From contig CALZIK010000030.1 in assembly GCA_945787635.1 (NCBI GenBank), positions 1 to 62,606 on the forward strand: a DNA stretch of 62,606 nucleotides, read 5' to 3'. Under the pieces are notes generated by a model. It did no database searches. It saw only the letters and a list, made by a program, of their open reading frames with translations, and was not told where the DNA came from. Position numbers and translations under genes: made by a program. This document shows, in pieces, positions 15,973-25,035 of the stretch. How positions within the stretch are numbered: position 1 is the stretch's first letter; each line of letters begins with the position of its first letter. This stretch comes from Thermoanaerobaculia bacterium. Lineage in GTDB: Bacteria > Acidobacteriota > Thermoanaerobaculia > Multivoradales > JAHEKO01.

Positions 15973-18900
15973 CTAGAACTCCTTCCAGTTTCTCTGCACG
16001 ACGCAGACGGGAATCTGAACCGTGCATTCGAGGCCACTCTGCGACTGCAGGGTCATGACATTGAGGCTGTACTGCGCGAACCTGCACTCCGCCGGCATCT
16101 GAGCCATCAGGGAAGTTCGGATCGCCTTGATCTCCGCCTCGTCACAGACCCCATCGCCAGGCGGTGGCTGCGTGACATCGATCACGTTCTTGCCCGCCGC
16201 GCCACTCGACTCCACATAGGGCTGGGTGACGAAGTCGCTGACTTGCTTGAAGCGCTCGCTGCCGGTCCGAATGCCGGCGCCGTTGCGGGTAAAGACCGAA
16301 TACAGACGGCTGTTGCCGGTGCTCGCGCAGGTCCCTGATTGACTGGGTTCGTTGACCGTCGGCAGGTAGGAGGAGAAGAAGATCACGCCCGACAGGCCGA
16401 ACGACTTGGTGATCACCCGCTCGGTGTTCTCGAGCCTCAAATAGTAGCCGGCGCGGAAGCTGCCGTTGGGATCCGCCAGCAGGTCGGCCTCCGAGCTGCC
16501 GGTCGATGGATCGTTGGCCACGAAGCCTTGAAGCTCGCTCTCGTTGAACGGCAGATCCGTCGGGTCCAAGGGATCCGGCTTCAGATCGTCGTCCAGGAGA
16601 ACGTAGAAGCGGCCGTCAAGAAGGTCGTCGGACCAGAGGTCTTCGCGATCGCCGGTGCCGAAAGCCACCGCGAAGCGGGCCAGCTCGGGCACGAAGATGA
16701 TCGACGGCGCATGATAGATCGGTCGACCCAGCGTCGAGAAGATCGGGAACGGCTCCCATCTGGAGTCCATGATCCGGTCCACCGTCTCGGCGCAAGGTGG
16801 GCTCCCACACGCCCAGTTGTTGACCGTGACATCTTCCTCGAGCACCACGGGCTCGCTGACGTCTACCTTGTACATGTAACCGGCGGTGTTGCCGATGTAG
16901 ATCGTGTCGAGGTAGCTGTCCTGATCCAGGTCCACGGCCGCCGGCTCGCTGGGTGTCGAAGCCGGAACCGTCGCGCCGGTAAAGAAGTTGGTCGTGTCGA
17001 CGCGCCGCTTGTAGACCAGCTTCCCGGTTTCGATGTCGACCATATAGAGATAGTTACCCGACACTTGGTTGCTGATCGGGTTGCGCTTGAAGTCGGCATC
17101 CATGCCGCCGCCGAAAATGGCGACGTAGAGGTCCTTGGTCTGCGGATTGCCCTCGGCGTCCAAGCCGTCGTCGAGCCGGATACGGCCGCTGTTGACTTTG
17201 GACCAGGTCTCCGCCAGATCGGGAGCACCGTTGTTGTCTTCGTCCCAGGTGTCGGTGAATTCCCACAGGCTCTCGGGGTATCGCCGCTTGCAGTTACTGG
17301 TGGACGGCGCATTAGTGCATCCAGGACCCCGCGGATCGGGAATCGGAAGACCTGTGGCCGTGTCCAAACGGTCGGGCTGGGTGATGTCGAGCGCGTAGTA
17401 GGCTCGTCCGCCCTCGCGCAGGCCGCCGATCACCACGGTACGCCATTCCCGGTCCGCGGGATTGACGAAGTCCGAGATGTTGTCGTTGAAGAAAGGATCG
17501 CGCAGGACGTCATCGACGGTGACCGGGCCATCCATCGTGAATACATGGCCGCTGTCGTTCCACATGCCCCGAATCGACGGCATGACCGAGCGCGGGACGT
17601 AGGCGAAGAGCTCCTGGCCGGTGCCCGCGGTGTACTCCAGAAAGCCGTCGCTGTTGCGCACCGCCGACCCGGCGTCGAACGCGTGCAGGGCGCCCTCATT
17701 GGAGCCGACCAGCAGCACGCGGCGCCGTCCGATCGAGTCCCGGACAAAGCACGGGTACCTGTCCTTCTCGTCGTTGGTCGGGCCGCAGGGCTCGATCTCT
17801 CCCTGGACGTCCTTGGCGAAGTAGTCAAAGCGCGTGGGCTCGGCCACGACGGCCGGATCCGAATGGAAGATATCCGCCATCACGTAGTCGACATCCACCG
17901 GCATCCGAGTCAGCGGATCGAGAACGGTGGTGGTTTTCTCTCGCAAGAAGTACTTGATCACGGACTCGCCGTTATCGACGAACGCGGTCCTGTCCGGCGC
18001 GGTCGCGGGCGGGACCACCACGGGAATCGGAAAGCCGAAGCCCTCAGGGCCGTACAGAGCATTCTGCTGATTGACGACGCTCTGAAAGTCGAGCAAGCGC
18101 CTCGGTTCGGGTACCCGGAAGGGCCGGTTTCGCCCGTAGTAGACCCTTCGCCGGTCCGTCGCGAAGCCGAGCCGGCGGTCGCTGACGACCTCCGCCGCGT
18201 CGGGCGCCTGATCGAGCAGCTTGTCGGCCGCCGACCACGCCAGGCAGTTGTCGTCGTTGTCGGGATCGGCGCATACCTTGGAGCGATCCGGGACCTGCTG
18301 GCCGGCCACGTTGACCAACGGCACCGGCTTCTTGTAGGAATCCACGCGGCCCGGCCAGAGCGAGACGCCGTCTTCGGTCGGGCTGAACGAGGTCAGGTAG
18401 ACGTTTTCCGAGGACGAGCCGACGACCGAGGGCACCGCCGCGGTCGCGAAGGTTCGCGCCTGGCGGCGAAGCTCGCCGAGAATCTCCTGCAGAGCCGCGA
18501 TCAGCGCGGCCTGGTCGCCGGCGAAAAACGCCTGATCGGTGCCACCGGCGGCCGCGATCGCGTTCAAGGTCGCGCTGTTTTGCGAAAAGCCGATGACGTA
18601 GGTGTCGATCCCGGCGCCATGCAGGTTGCCGGCGGCGGCGACGGGGTTGCCGCCACAGGTCTCGACGCCGTCGGTGACCAGAATCACGCTGACCTTGCGG
18701 CAGCCCGCGATGAAAGCCTCGTCACCGGTATCCGGCTTCAGTGCGTCTGACTTCCAATCGTCGAACCAGGACTTGAAGTTGGCGAGCGAAGCCCCCAGGG
18801 GCGTTCCGTTTCGAGCCAGGAACGGCCGCCGGGCCTCGTCGCGAAGCCGGTAGATGCCATCGCTCGAGCGGCGGTCCCGGAAGTAGCGGGCAATGCCGTA

Positions 18901-19545
18901 GTCGGGAACGGTCTCCGCAGTCGGAGGAGATGCCAGATTGGGCGCCAATCGTTCACGGATTCTCTGGACGTTGTCGTCGTTCCAATCGAAGGGAATGAGA
19001 TCACCGATCGAAAGACCGGTGACCGGTGTCGTCGAGGTCGGGAACTTGATCCGGTAGCCGTTGTAGGTATCCGAGCTCGAATCGTTGTTGGGCTCGATAC
19101 CGCTGCACGGGTTCGCGGAGCTTTCGCGGTCGCTGTTGATGTACCGGTTGCTACCCGACCCGTTGATATCGGTGACCCGCAGCCGGCGATGATTCGGGAA
19201 GGTCGCGAAACCGAAGCGGACGCCCGTGATGCTCTGCAGCACGATGTCGAGGCCTTCCTTCGCCTGGTAGAGCCGCGAGGTCGGATCGTCGTCGATCAGG
19301 GGGCCCGCGCAGGCTGGATTTCCGAGGCCCAGGTTGGACTGGCTCGCGCAGAAGTTGTCGTCCGCTCCCGGTAGCCACTGCATCGAGCCGGTGGAGTCGA
19401 ACAGGATAAAGACGTACGGCTCGTCTGAAGCCTCCTGAAACAGCTGGCGATCGTCCGCCTCAGCCGAATGCTGTAGCCCCAGGGCCAGCAGCCCCAACGA
19501 AAGAGCGAAGAGGTTTCGAAAACTGAAGAGTCGGTTGCGATTCAT
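15973..19545 (-). CDS. pilY1: PilY1-like type IV pilus tip/biogenesis protein
   Basis: The 1190-residue exported protein has a signal peptide, then an N-terminal von Willebrand A domain with the MIDAS motif DSTGS in VFILFDSTGSM and later VSVILVTDGVETC. The C-terminal half is the PilY1 beta-propeller (RRVLLVGSNEGALHAFDAGS, VVIGGLREGGRAYYALDIT, LYVAIFGGGMDADF). It contains a calcium-binding-like DLDQDSYLD loop and a second acidic loop DTWDEDNNGAPD. PilY1 sits at the pilus tip with minor pilins and controls extension and adhesion. It follows PilX in the operon. Confidence 0.93.
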   Translation of the reverse strand: MNRNRLFSFRNLFALSLGLLALGLQHSAEADDRQLFQEASDEPYVFILFDSTGSMQWLPGADDNFCASQSNLGLGNPACAGPLIDDDPTSRLYQAKEGLDIVLQSITGVRFGFATFPNHRRLRVTDINGSGSNRYINSDRESSANPCSGIEPNNDSSSDTYNGYRIKFPTSTTPVTGLSIGDLIPFDWNDDNVQRIRERLAPNLASPPTAETVPDYGIARYFRDRRSSDGIYRLRDEARRPFLARNGTPLGASLANFKSWFDDWKSDALKPDTGDEAFIAGCRKVSVILVTDGVETCGGNPVAAAGNLHGAGIDTYVIGFSQNSATLNAIAAAGGTDQAFFAGDQAALIAALQEILGELRRQARTFATAAVPSVVGSSSENVYLTSFSPTEDGVSLWPGRVDSYKKPVPLVNVAGQQVPDRSKVCADPDNDDNCLAWSAADKLLDQAPDAAEVVSDRRLGFATDRRRVYYGRNRPFRVPEPRRLLDFQSVVNQQNALYGPEGFGFPIPVVVPPATAPDRTAFVDNGESVIKYFLREKTTTVLDPLTRMPVDVDYVMADIFHSDPAVVAEPTRFDYFAKDVQGEIEPCGPTNDEKDRYPCFVRDSIGRRRVLLVGSNEGALHAFDAGSAVRNSDGFLEYTAGTGQELFAYVPRSVMPSIRGMWNDSGHVFTMDGPVTVDDVLRDPFFNDNISDFVNPADREWRTVVIGGLREGGRAYYALDITQPDRLDTATGLPIPDPRGPGCTNAPSTSNCKRRYPESLWEFTDTWDEDNNGAPDLAETWSKVNSGRIRLDDGLDAEGNPQTKDLYVAIFGGGMDADFKRNPISNQVSGNYLYMVDIETGKLVYKRRVDTTNFFTGATVPASTPSEPAAVDLDQDSYLDTIYIGNTAGYMYKVDVSEPVVLEEDVTVNNWACGSPPCAETVDRIMDSRWEPFPIFSTLGRPIYHAPSIIFVPELARFAVAFGTGDREDLWSDDLLDGRFYVLLDDDLKPDPLDPTDLPFNESELQGFVANDPSTGSSEADLLADPNGSFRAGYYLRLENTERVITKSFGLSGVIFFSSYLPTVNEPSQSGTCASTGNSRLYSVFTRNGAGIRTGSERFKQVSDFVTQPYVESSGAAGKNVIDVTQPPPGDGVCDEAEIKAIRTSLMAQMPAECRFAQYSLNVMTLQSQSGLECTVQIPVCVVQRNWKEF

Positions 19546-19576
19546 GGTTTTGTCCTCGGGAAGTCCGGCAGAAAGA

Positions 19577-20158
19577 TCAGTAGGTGACGACGCAGTCGTC
19601 GGTCGGCGGCTCGAAGATCTCCTCGCGGAAGACCGCGTCCCAGGGCTGGACCTCGACCATCAAGCTGATGGTTCGTCTCGCCTTGACGTCGGCGTCCGCG
19701 GGAGGCGCGCCGGAGCCGGTCCAGCCGATCCGCTCGGACTGCGCCGACACCGCATGGTTGACCAGTTGCTTCTTCTGCGGCCCCTGGTTGATTTCACACA
19801 GCGCGCACGGCCCCCACTGAATCGCCTGGAAGGGGCATACCGTGACGCGATTGGCGAGCTTGTAGTTCGCCTTGCGGTCCTCCTGGTTCATTCGAAAGGT
19901 GAAGCCGTCCTGCCCGACGCGGCTCAGCGCCCGGGCAGTGCCGATCGCGACACCCGAGTCCGCCGAGTAGAAGGTCTGTTCGATGGCTCGCTCGTTGCCG
20001 GAGATCTGCATCTCCGTCTGGGTCACGACCGAGAGCGAGAGGCCCATGATCATGAGCACCACCATCGCCATCAGAGAGATGATGTAGGCGCTGCCGTCTT
20101 CGCGCAGCGGACGCGTGCGTCGAGAGGTCATTTGAGAGGCTCTGCTAGAGAGAGTCAT
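19577..20158 (-). CDS. pilX: PilX-like minor pilin assembly protein
   Basis: The 193-residue protein has a short basic leader, then a membrane helix (GSAYIISLMAMVVLMIMGLSLSVVTQTEMQISGNERAIEQTFYSADSG, residues about 22-45) typical of PilX, in which the helix resembles class III signal helices. A roughly 130-residue periplasmic part contains two close Cys (CPFQAIQWGPCALCEI). It sits between pilW and pilY1 as in known minor pilin operons. PilX helps prime pilus assembly with PilV, PilW, FimU and PilY1. Confidence 0.85.
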   Translation of the reverse strand: MTLSSRASQMTSRRTRPLREDGSAYIISLMAMVVLMIMGLSLSVVTQTEMQISGNERAIEQTFYSADSGVAIGTARALSRVGQDGFTFRMNQEDRKANYKLANRVTVCPFQAIQWGPCALCEINQGPQKKQLVNHAVSAQSERIGWTGSGAPPADADVKARRTISLMVEVQPWDAVFREEIFEPPTDDCVVTY

Positions 20159-20170
20159 CAGAATCAGCTC

Positions 20171-21451
20171 CTATAGATTCCTGAAGTCGATCTCCGACCG
20201 GACCTGGCGTCGCCGGTACTGGCGTTCCGGATCGGTCGAAAGAGTGGGCTCCAGGTACTCGCGATCTTCAATGTAGTCGATCGGCGCCGACACGTACTTG
20301 ATGTCACGCTGATCGGTTCGTACGAGCGCCGTAATTCGCATCAGCTCGAGCTGGTTGGCGTTCCACACCCAGGTTCCGGGGGCCGCCGGATCGTCGAGCT
20401 CGTCGTCTTTGCTATTGAACAGCCATTCGTCCACGTCTCGTGCGGCAGGTGCCGGCGCCTCTTCAACCAGGCCGTCGCCGTCCGCGTCCACTCCCAGCGC
20501 GATCTGCAAGTCCCAAACGTTGTCGGCGATGTCTTCGGCAGCCGTGGGGTTGCTGGGGTGCTTGACGTTCGATCCCGGATAGAAGCGGGCGCGGGAGAGT
20601 CGCGGCACCAGCCGGCTCGCCGGATCCGCGGGATCGGCGTGAATCTCCCGCACGTAGTAGCGGTACTCCTCCAGGACCCCAACGTAGGCCGCGGAGGTCA
20701 TCTGGGTCGGGAATACGCCGCCCGGCATCATTTGCAAGTAGTAGGCGGTCTGGTGGGTACCGCCGGCGGTGACGAAATTCATGGTCACCTGCTTGACTTC
20801 GTTGACGCCATCGATGAGCTCGTCGTCAATCGTGCCGTTGACGAGCTCGACAATCCCGTAGAGGCCTGTTCCGAGCGGGCTGACCACGATCAGCGCCTCG
20901 GGCTGCCCGGCATTGGCATTGGTGATGGCCTCGGCCAAGACCGTCAGATCCTGGTTGACGCCGGCGGCGCTCAACCGGCCGACTTTGATCGTGTTAGTCC
21001 CGAAGTCACCGACCGAAACCTCGCTCTGGTATACGGACCCGAAAAGGACACCCCGGATCGTCAGGGTGTCGGTGTTGGCCAGGACGGGTGGGCTGTCGAT
21101 GTTGCCGATCCGGGTACCGGCTCCTACGTTGTTACCTACCGCGATGGCCGCGCCATTGGGGATCATGTGCCCGGTGTAGGCACCTACGGGCGGCAGCATG
21201 GTGGGCAGCCCACCACGACCCGCCATCCGCGCATAGCGCTGCGTGTCGTAGAGGGAGACGCGCAGGTTCTGCTGGAGGTCGGCGAGCTGGTTCTGATTCC
21301 GCGCCAACCTGCCGCTGAGTTGAAACAACGTCAAAACACCGGTCATCACCATCACCGTGATGGTCATGGACAGGAGCATCTCGATCAGCGTAAAGCCTCG
21401 AGAGGCCTGGCTGGCTCGCCGCGATGAATTCGATCTGAACATCAATTGCAT
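20171..21451 (-). CDS. pilW: PilW-like minor pseudopilin
   Basis: The 426-residue protein carries a type III (prepilin peptidase) signal SRGFTLIEMLLSMTITVMVMTGVLTLF, with cleavage expected after Gly and Glu at mature position 5. The long globular part is typical of PilW, the largest minor pilin. The start may be the first Met or the Met three codons later. It lies 20 bases after pilV and 12 bases before pilX, within one operon. Confidence 0.88.
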   Translation of the reverse strand: MQLMFRSNSSRRASQASRGFTLIEMLLSMTITVMVMTGVLTLFQLSGRLARNQNQLADLQQNLRVSLYDTQRYARMAGRGGLPTMLPPVGAYTGHMIPNGAAIAVGNNVGAGTRIGNIDSPPVLANTDTLTIRGVLFGSVYQSEVSVGDFGTNTIKVGRLSAAGVNQDLTVLAEAITNANAGQPEALIVVSPLGTGLYGIVELVNGTIDDELIDGVNEVKQVTMNFVTAGGTHQTAYYLQMMPGGVFPTQMTSAAYVGVLEEYRYYVREIHADPADPASRLVPRLSRARFYPGSNVKHPSNPTAAEDIADNVWDLQIALGVDADGDGLVEEAPAPAARDVDEWLFNSKDDELDDPAAPGTWVWNANQLELMRITALVRTDQRDIKYVSAPIDYIEDREYLEPTLSTDPERQYRRRQVRSEIDFRNL

Positions 21452-21471
21452 GGTCTTCAGGGCCTCGTCGG

Positions 21472-22017
21472 TCAGTTCGAGCGGATAAGGTTGAGCGTGA
21501 GTTGACGCGGTGGACCAAACAGGCTCTGCTGGCTGCCGCGCTGGACCTCGACCAACACCTGCTTCAGATGCACGTTGAGGGAGTTGGCGTTGCCTGGAAG
21601 CACTTCGACGTCATCCAGAACGCCGTTGTCAATGGCACGGATATTAAACTGGCGCACCGTGACCTTTCGGGACCATTCGTATTGAGCTCCGCTCGGCGGA
21701 GCACCCGCGATCCAGGTCTCGGTGTCCGGGTCGTAGTACTCCTCGGTCACCAGCGAGGTGTCGCCGCCGGGAATCGACATGACCGGGCTCGGGGCCGAGA
21801 AGGGATCGTCGAAGGGAACCTGGAGATAACCCTCCATCTCGGTGCGCGCGAACGCCGCGGCCCGGGTGTTGTCGTAGGACATCTGGTTGGTCACCGTCGC
21901 GCGATGAAACAGCGGCAGCACACCCATCATGATCACGAGCAGGAAGAAGCTGGCGACCAGCACCTCGATCAGCGAAAACCCGTTTCCGTTGCGCAGCGCA
22001 GATCTACTGTGTCTCAT
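21472..22017 (-). CDS. pilV: PilV-like minor pseudopilin
   Basis: A start at the ATG at 22017 gives 181 residues with a prepilin signal NGFSLIEVLVASFFLLVIMMGVLPLF, including the conserved Glu at mature position 5. The globular domain (DNTRAAAFARTEMEGYLQVPFDDPF) fits PilV/type II pseudopilin J-like proteins. It overlaps nothing upstream but is 17 bases from the fimT stop. It belongs to the fimT-pilV-pilW-pilX-pilY1 operon and should be processed by PilD, which is not in the window. Confidence 0.88.
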   Translation of the reverse strand: MRHSRSALRNGNGFSLIEVLVASFFLLVIMMGVLPLFHRATVTNQMSYDNTRAAAFARTEMEGYLQVPFDDPFSAPSPVMSIPGGDTSLVTEEYYDPDTETWIAGAPPSGAQYEWSRKVTVRQFNIRAIDNGVLDDVEVLPGNANSLNVHLKQVLVEVQRGSQQSLFGPPRQLTLNLIRSN

Positions 22018-22034
22018 TTCCGTCAAGCTCCGTT

Positions 22035-22628
22035 CTAGTACCAAACCCACGGATTCGTTCCTTCGTCTTGTCCCCACCAGGCCGCTCCGTCCCATTTGCG
22101 GATCTCGACCCGCGCGACGGACCGGGGCCGAACCCCGACCTCGAGGAAGTTCCGCGCGTCGACCGCGACGGCGTCGTCGGCAAACCGATAGGCACCGATG
22201 GCGTCTACCGATCCGTCGGCGTTGAACCGAACCATCGTGGTCCCGTTGAAGCCCTCGATCGGCCCCCCCATGGAGCCCGGCGGATTCATGACGTAGAGGC
22301 CGGCTCTGAGGGTGGTGCGAATCAGCACTTCTTCGCCGGCATCCAGGATGCCGTCGTCGTTGTCATCGACCCACGAGAGAATCTCCCGGTTCGCCGGGTT
22401 GAGCGAGTACACCGTCGACCGGCTGTTCTTGATCGCCTGGTACCGGGCGAGACGGAGTCCGTTGGTCGTTTCGGTGGCGATTCCCATCATCTTGCTTCGT
22501 CGAATCTGGTTCTGGAGCGCCGGAAAGCCGATGGTGACCAGCATGGCCAGCACCATCATCACGACGATCAACTCGATCAGGGTAAAACCCCGGCGGCTCG
22601 AACGGCGAGTCGGGTTGGGTGTATTCAT
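22035..22628 (-). CDS. fimT: GspH/FimT-family pseudopilin
   Basis: A start at the ATG at 22628 gives 197 residues with the prepilin signal RRGFTLIELIVVMMVLAMLVTIGFPAL. The GspH/FimT domain follows (TNGLRLARYQAIKNSRSTVYSLNPANREI...), ending in a beta-rich region. This is the first gene of the minor pilin operon read leftward. Pseudopilins of this type initiate pilus assembly. The DDNDDGILDAGEE loop is a likely calcium-binding insert. Confidence 0.9.
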   Translation of the reverse strand: MNTPNPTRRSSRRGFTLIELIVVMMVLAMLVTIGFPALQNQIRRSKMMGIATETTNGLRLARYQAIKNSRSTVYSLNPANREILSWVDDNDDGILDAGEEVLIRTTLRAGLYVMNPPGSMGGPIEGFNGTTMVRFNADGSVDAIGAYRFADDAVAVDARNFLEVGVRPRSVARVEIRKWDGAAWWGQDEGTNPWVWY

Positions 22629-22764
22629 GCTTCGGCCTCTTAGCGCAAGTGCAGTGCCAAGCGTCTCGAGTACGCCAACGAACACCTTAAAAGACTCTAT
22701 TTCAGTTACTTAGGGCCAAAGCCCGAGATTCTCTCCGCACACCGGCCAACCAGCCGCTTGATAC

Positions 22765-23838
22765 CTAACGTAACACTCTTGCCGATCGCGGCTCGAGCAC
22801 CCTGGCCGCGGATCGAGCCAGAGCCGACCATTCCCGGTCGCCCTCGCTCAGATACGAGTAGGCCGCGGCGGCTCGTCCCGACACGCACTCTGAGGCGCCT
22901 CTCCGATAGCTGGCCATCATCCGCTCCACTCGTAGCGAGAGCTCACGAGACGGTGCCGCCTGGCCGAGCTGCGGGTCGAGGCCGTCGAGGGTGCGCCCGA
23001 ACGCGCGACAAACCCGGCGCGACTCCGCTACCGAGTAGGCTTCGATCTCCCGTTGGAGAGCTCCGCGCGCGGTTCTTAGAAGGCCGGCGTTGCGGCGGAA
23101 GACCGGAGCCCACTCGGCCACGCGGCGCAGATGCCGCTCGCTGGCGCCGATCTCGAGAACGAGTACCGGCTCGGTCGGCTCGTTCGCCCGAGCCGACTGC
23201 GGCCTCGCGGACTCGGCCTCCGACAGGGCGACGGGCTCCGCCGCCTCGGAACTTGCGACCCGCTCGCTGGCTTTCGGCCGGTTCGGGGAGACCACGGGCT
23301 CCGCCATGCGCGGATCGTCGCCCGCCGGAACCGGAACCGGCCGACTCGCGACGGCCACCGTTGCGGCCTCACCCAACCGCCCGATAAACGGCGCGATCAG
23401 AATCGACCGATCCCCACCACGAACTCCTCCGAGCGCCCCTGATCGGCCTTCTCCAGCCCGCGCACGAGCCTCATCCGTACGAACGTCCGAGCTCCCGCCA
23501 TCGAACCGACAGCTCTTCCGAATCGCCCCTGCAGCCTCCAATACCCTTGTCCGGATTCCCCGGTCGCCGATTCGCTGGGCCACCTCGGTCGAGATCGTGA
23601 GCGCCTCCTGCCCCGCGGCCATCCGCGCCACCAGCGCGGCGGTTCCCGGATGCGGGACCGGATTGCTTTCGGTGCCCTCGCAAAGCTCCCGGGCTTCGGC
23701 GAGAAGCGCCTGGGCGGTTTCCTGCGCCGCTCCCCCGGCGCTATGTCCGGCGAAGCGGCCACCGATGCGGTCGCCAACGTCACCACCGACGAACAAGGCG
23801 GTAGTCACCAACAGTGTCAAGGCTCGTAGTGTCATCAC
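22765..23838 (-). CDS. Exported protein of unknown function
   Basis: The 357-residue protein starts at GTG 23838 (or ATG 23835), ten bases after an AGGAGG. A signal-like N-terminus (TLRALTLLVTTALFVGGDVG) precedes a helical domain (AQALLAEARELCEG...). A Ser/Ala/Glu-rich low-complexity middle follows (KASERVASSEAAEPVALSEA), then a second helical, Arg-rich region (LRTARGALQREIEAYSVAESRRVCRAFGRTL). Scattered Cys could pair in the periplasm. I recognise no family. It lies upstream of the pilus operon on the same strand but 136 bases away, so co-function is possible and unproven. Confidence 0.6.
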   Translation of the reverse strand: MMTLRALTLLVTTALFVGGDVGDRIGGRFAGHSAGGAAQETAQALLAEARELCEGTESNPVPHPGTAALVARMAAGQEALTISTEVAQRIGDRGIRTRVLEAAGAIRKSCRFDGGSSDVRTDEARARAGEGRSGALGGVRGGDRSILIAPFIGRLGEAATVAVASRPVPVPAGDDPRMAEPVVSPNRPKASERVASSEAAEPVALSEAESARPQSARANEPTEPVLVLEIGASERHLRRVAEWAPVFRRNAGLLRTARGALQREIEAYSVAESRRVCRAFGRTLDGLDPQLGQAAPSRELSLRVERMMASYRRGASECVSGRAAAAYSYLSEGDREWSALARSAARVLEPRSARVLR

Positions 23839-23984
23839 GGTTTCATTTCCTCCTCGACCCCTAAGACGCGAAAGACCGACCCGGTCTGGCGATCGTGCCC
23901 GCCGCTCTTGATTCCGGCGACTCTTCCCACTACCCTCACCTAGCCTCGCCGGGCCCGTGCGAGTTTGAACCGCGCCCCCTTCTC

Positions 23985-24896
23985 ATGAGCCGTCCTCGAG
24001 TAGCCGCGATCGTTCTGAATTTCAACGGGCGCGACGTCACCCTTCAGGCCCTCGCCAGCCTGGAGAAGATGACCTACCCGAATTTCGACCTGATTCACGT
24101 CGACAACGGATCGACCGACGGCTCGAGCGAAGCAGTCGCCGAGCAGCACCCTGGAGTGATCCAGATCAGGGTCGAGGAGAACTCCGGCGCGGCCGACGGC
24201 ATGAACGCCGGGCTGGAGTTCGCTTGCCGCGAAGAATATGACTACCTCTTGGTGCTCAACAACGACATCGAAGTCGATCCGGGGATGCTCGACGAGATGA
24301 TGCGGGTCGCCGAGTCGACCGACCGGATCGGCTGTGTCGGACCCAAGGCCTACTATTACTGGGCCAGAGACAAGATCTGGTCGGCCGGAGGCATCATTCG
24401 GTTCAAAGAGTCGGTGACTCGAGAGCGCGGCATGCTCGAAGACGAACGCGGCCAGTACCAGCAGGACCAGGAGGTGGACTACATCAACGGCTGCGCTCTT
24501 TTGACCCCCCGACGGGTGGTCGAGGAGATTGGCGCTTGGGACCCGCTGTTTCACCTCGCCGCCGAGGACGCCGACTGGTGCATGCGCATGAAAGCGCGCG
24601 GCTACCGCTGCCTCTATGCGCACCGGGCGAAGCTTTGGCACATGGTGTCGCATACGGCCGGGGCCTACGTGCCGCGCCGCACCTTCAACACCGGCCGGAG
24701 TGCTGCGCTCTTCGTGAGGCGTTACGCCAAGCCGTGGCAGTGGATCACCTTCTTGAGTTTCACCGCGGCAGCCGTGGTCTGGGCCTTCTTCCGTGAGCTG
24801 CCAAAAGGCAACCAGATGGCCGCCGTCAAGAAGGCCCACGGCGTGATCACCGGCCTGCGGACTCCTATGACGTCGCCTCCCCGGATCGGCGGCTAG
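23985..24896 (+). CDS. Family 2 glycosyltransferase (rhamnosyltransferase-like)
   Basis: The 303-residue protein starts at the ATG at 23985. The GT-A fold shows VLNFNGRDVTLQALASLEKMTYPNFDLIHVDNGSTDGS for nucleotide-sugar binding, the metal-site region LLVLNNDIEVDP and the catalytic-base region HLAAEDADWCMRMKARGYR. A C-terminal hydrophobic stretch (WITFLSFTAAAVVWAFF) may anchor it to the membrane. Such enzymes add sugars to surface polysaccharides or glycolipids. It is encoded alone. Confidence 0.92.
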   Translation: MSRPRVAAIVLNFNGRDVTLQALASLEKMTYPNFDLIHVDNGSTDGSSEAVAEQHPGVIQIRVEENSGAADGMNAGLEFACREEYDYLLVLNNDIEVDPGMLDEMMRVAESTDRIGCVGPKAYYYWARDKIWSAGGIIRFKESVTRERGMLEDERGQYQQDQEVDYINGCALLTPRRVVEEIGAWDPLFHLAAEDADWCMRMKARGYRCLYAHRAKLWHMVSHTAGAYVPRRTFNTGRSAALFVRRYAKPWQWITFLSFTAAAVVWAFFRELPKGNQMAAVKKAHGVITGLRTPMTSPPRIGG

Positions 24897-24975
24897 GTCT
24901 CGTCGCGGAACGATATCCGCTCAGCTACCCAGATCGGTCGCGGCGCGCGGCCGCCGCTGCGCCTACAATGGGCGT

Positions 24976-25035
24976 GTGCGCAAGCGCGTGATCGGCTTCC
25001 ACCACCAGCCTTCTCGTCAAGCCGCGATCCGGTGA
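24976..25035 (+). pseudogene. Possible N-terminal stub of a DUF3565-like gene
   Basis: A 19-codon frame starts at GTG 24976 with VRKRVIGFHH, which resembles the start of small DUF3565 proteins (basic residues then a V/I-GFH/YH motif). It then runs into unrelated residues and a stop that overlaps the start of the permease gene. The match is only about ten residues, so this is a weak call. Confidence 0.2.

Noticed and set aside
16339-18750. A long open frame of about 800 codons on the plus strand.
   Set aside because: It runs antisense to the PilY1 gene, whose domains are unmistakable. GC-rich codon use creates long antisense frames of this kind, and its translation is compositionally odd (Arg/Asp/His-rich with no family pattern).
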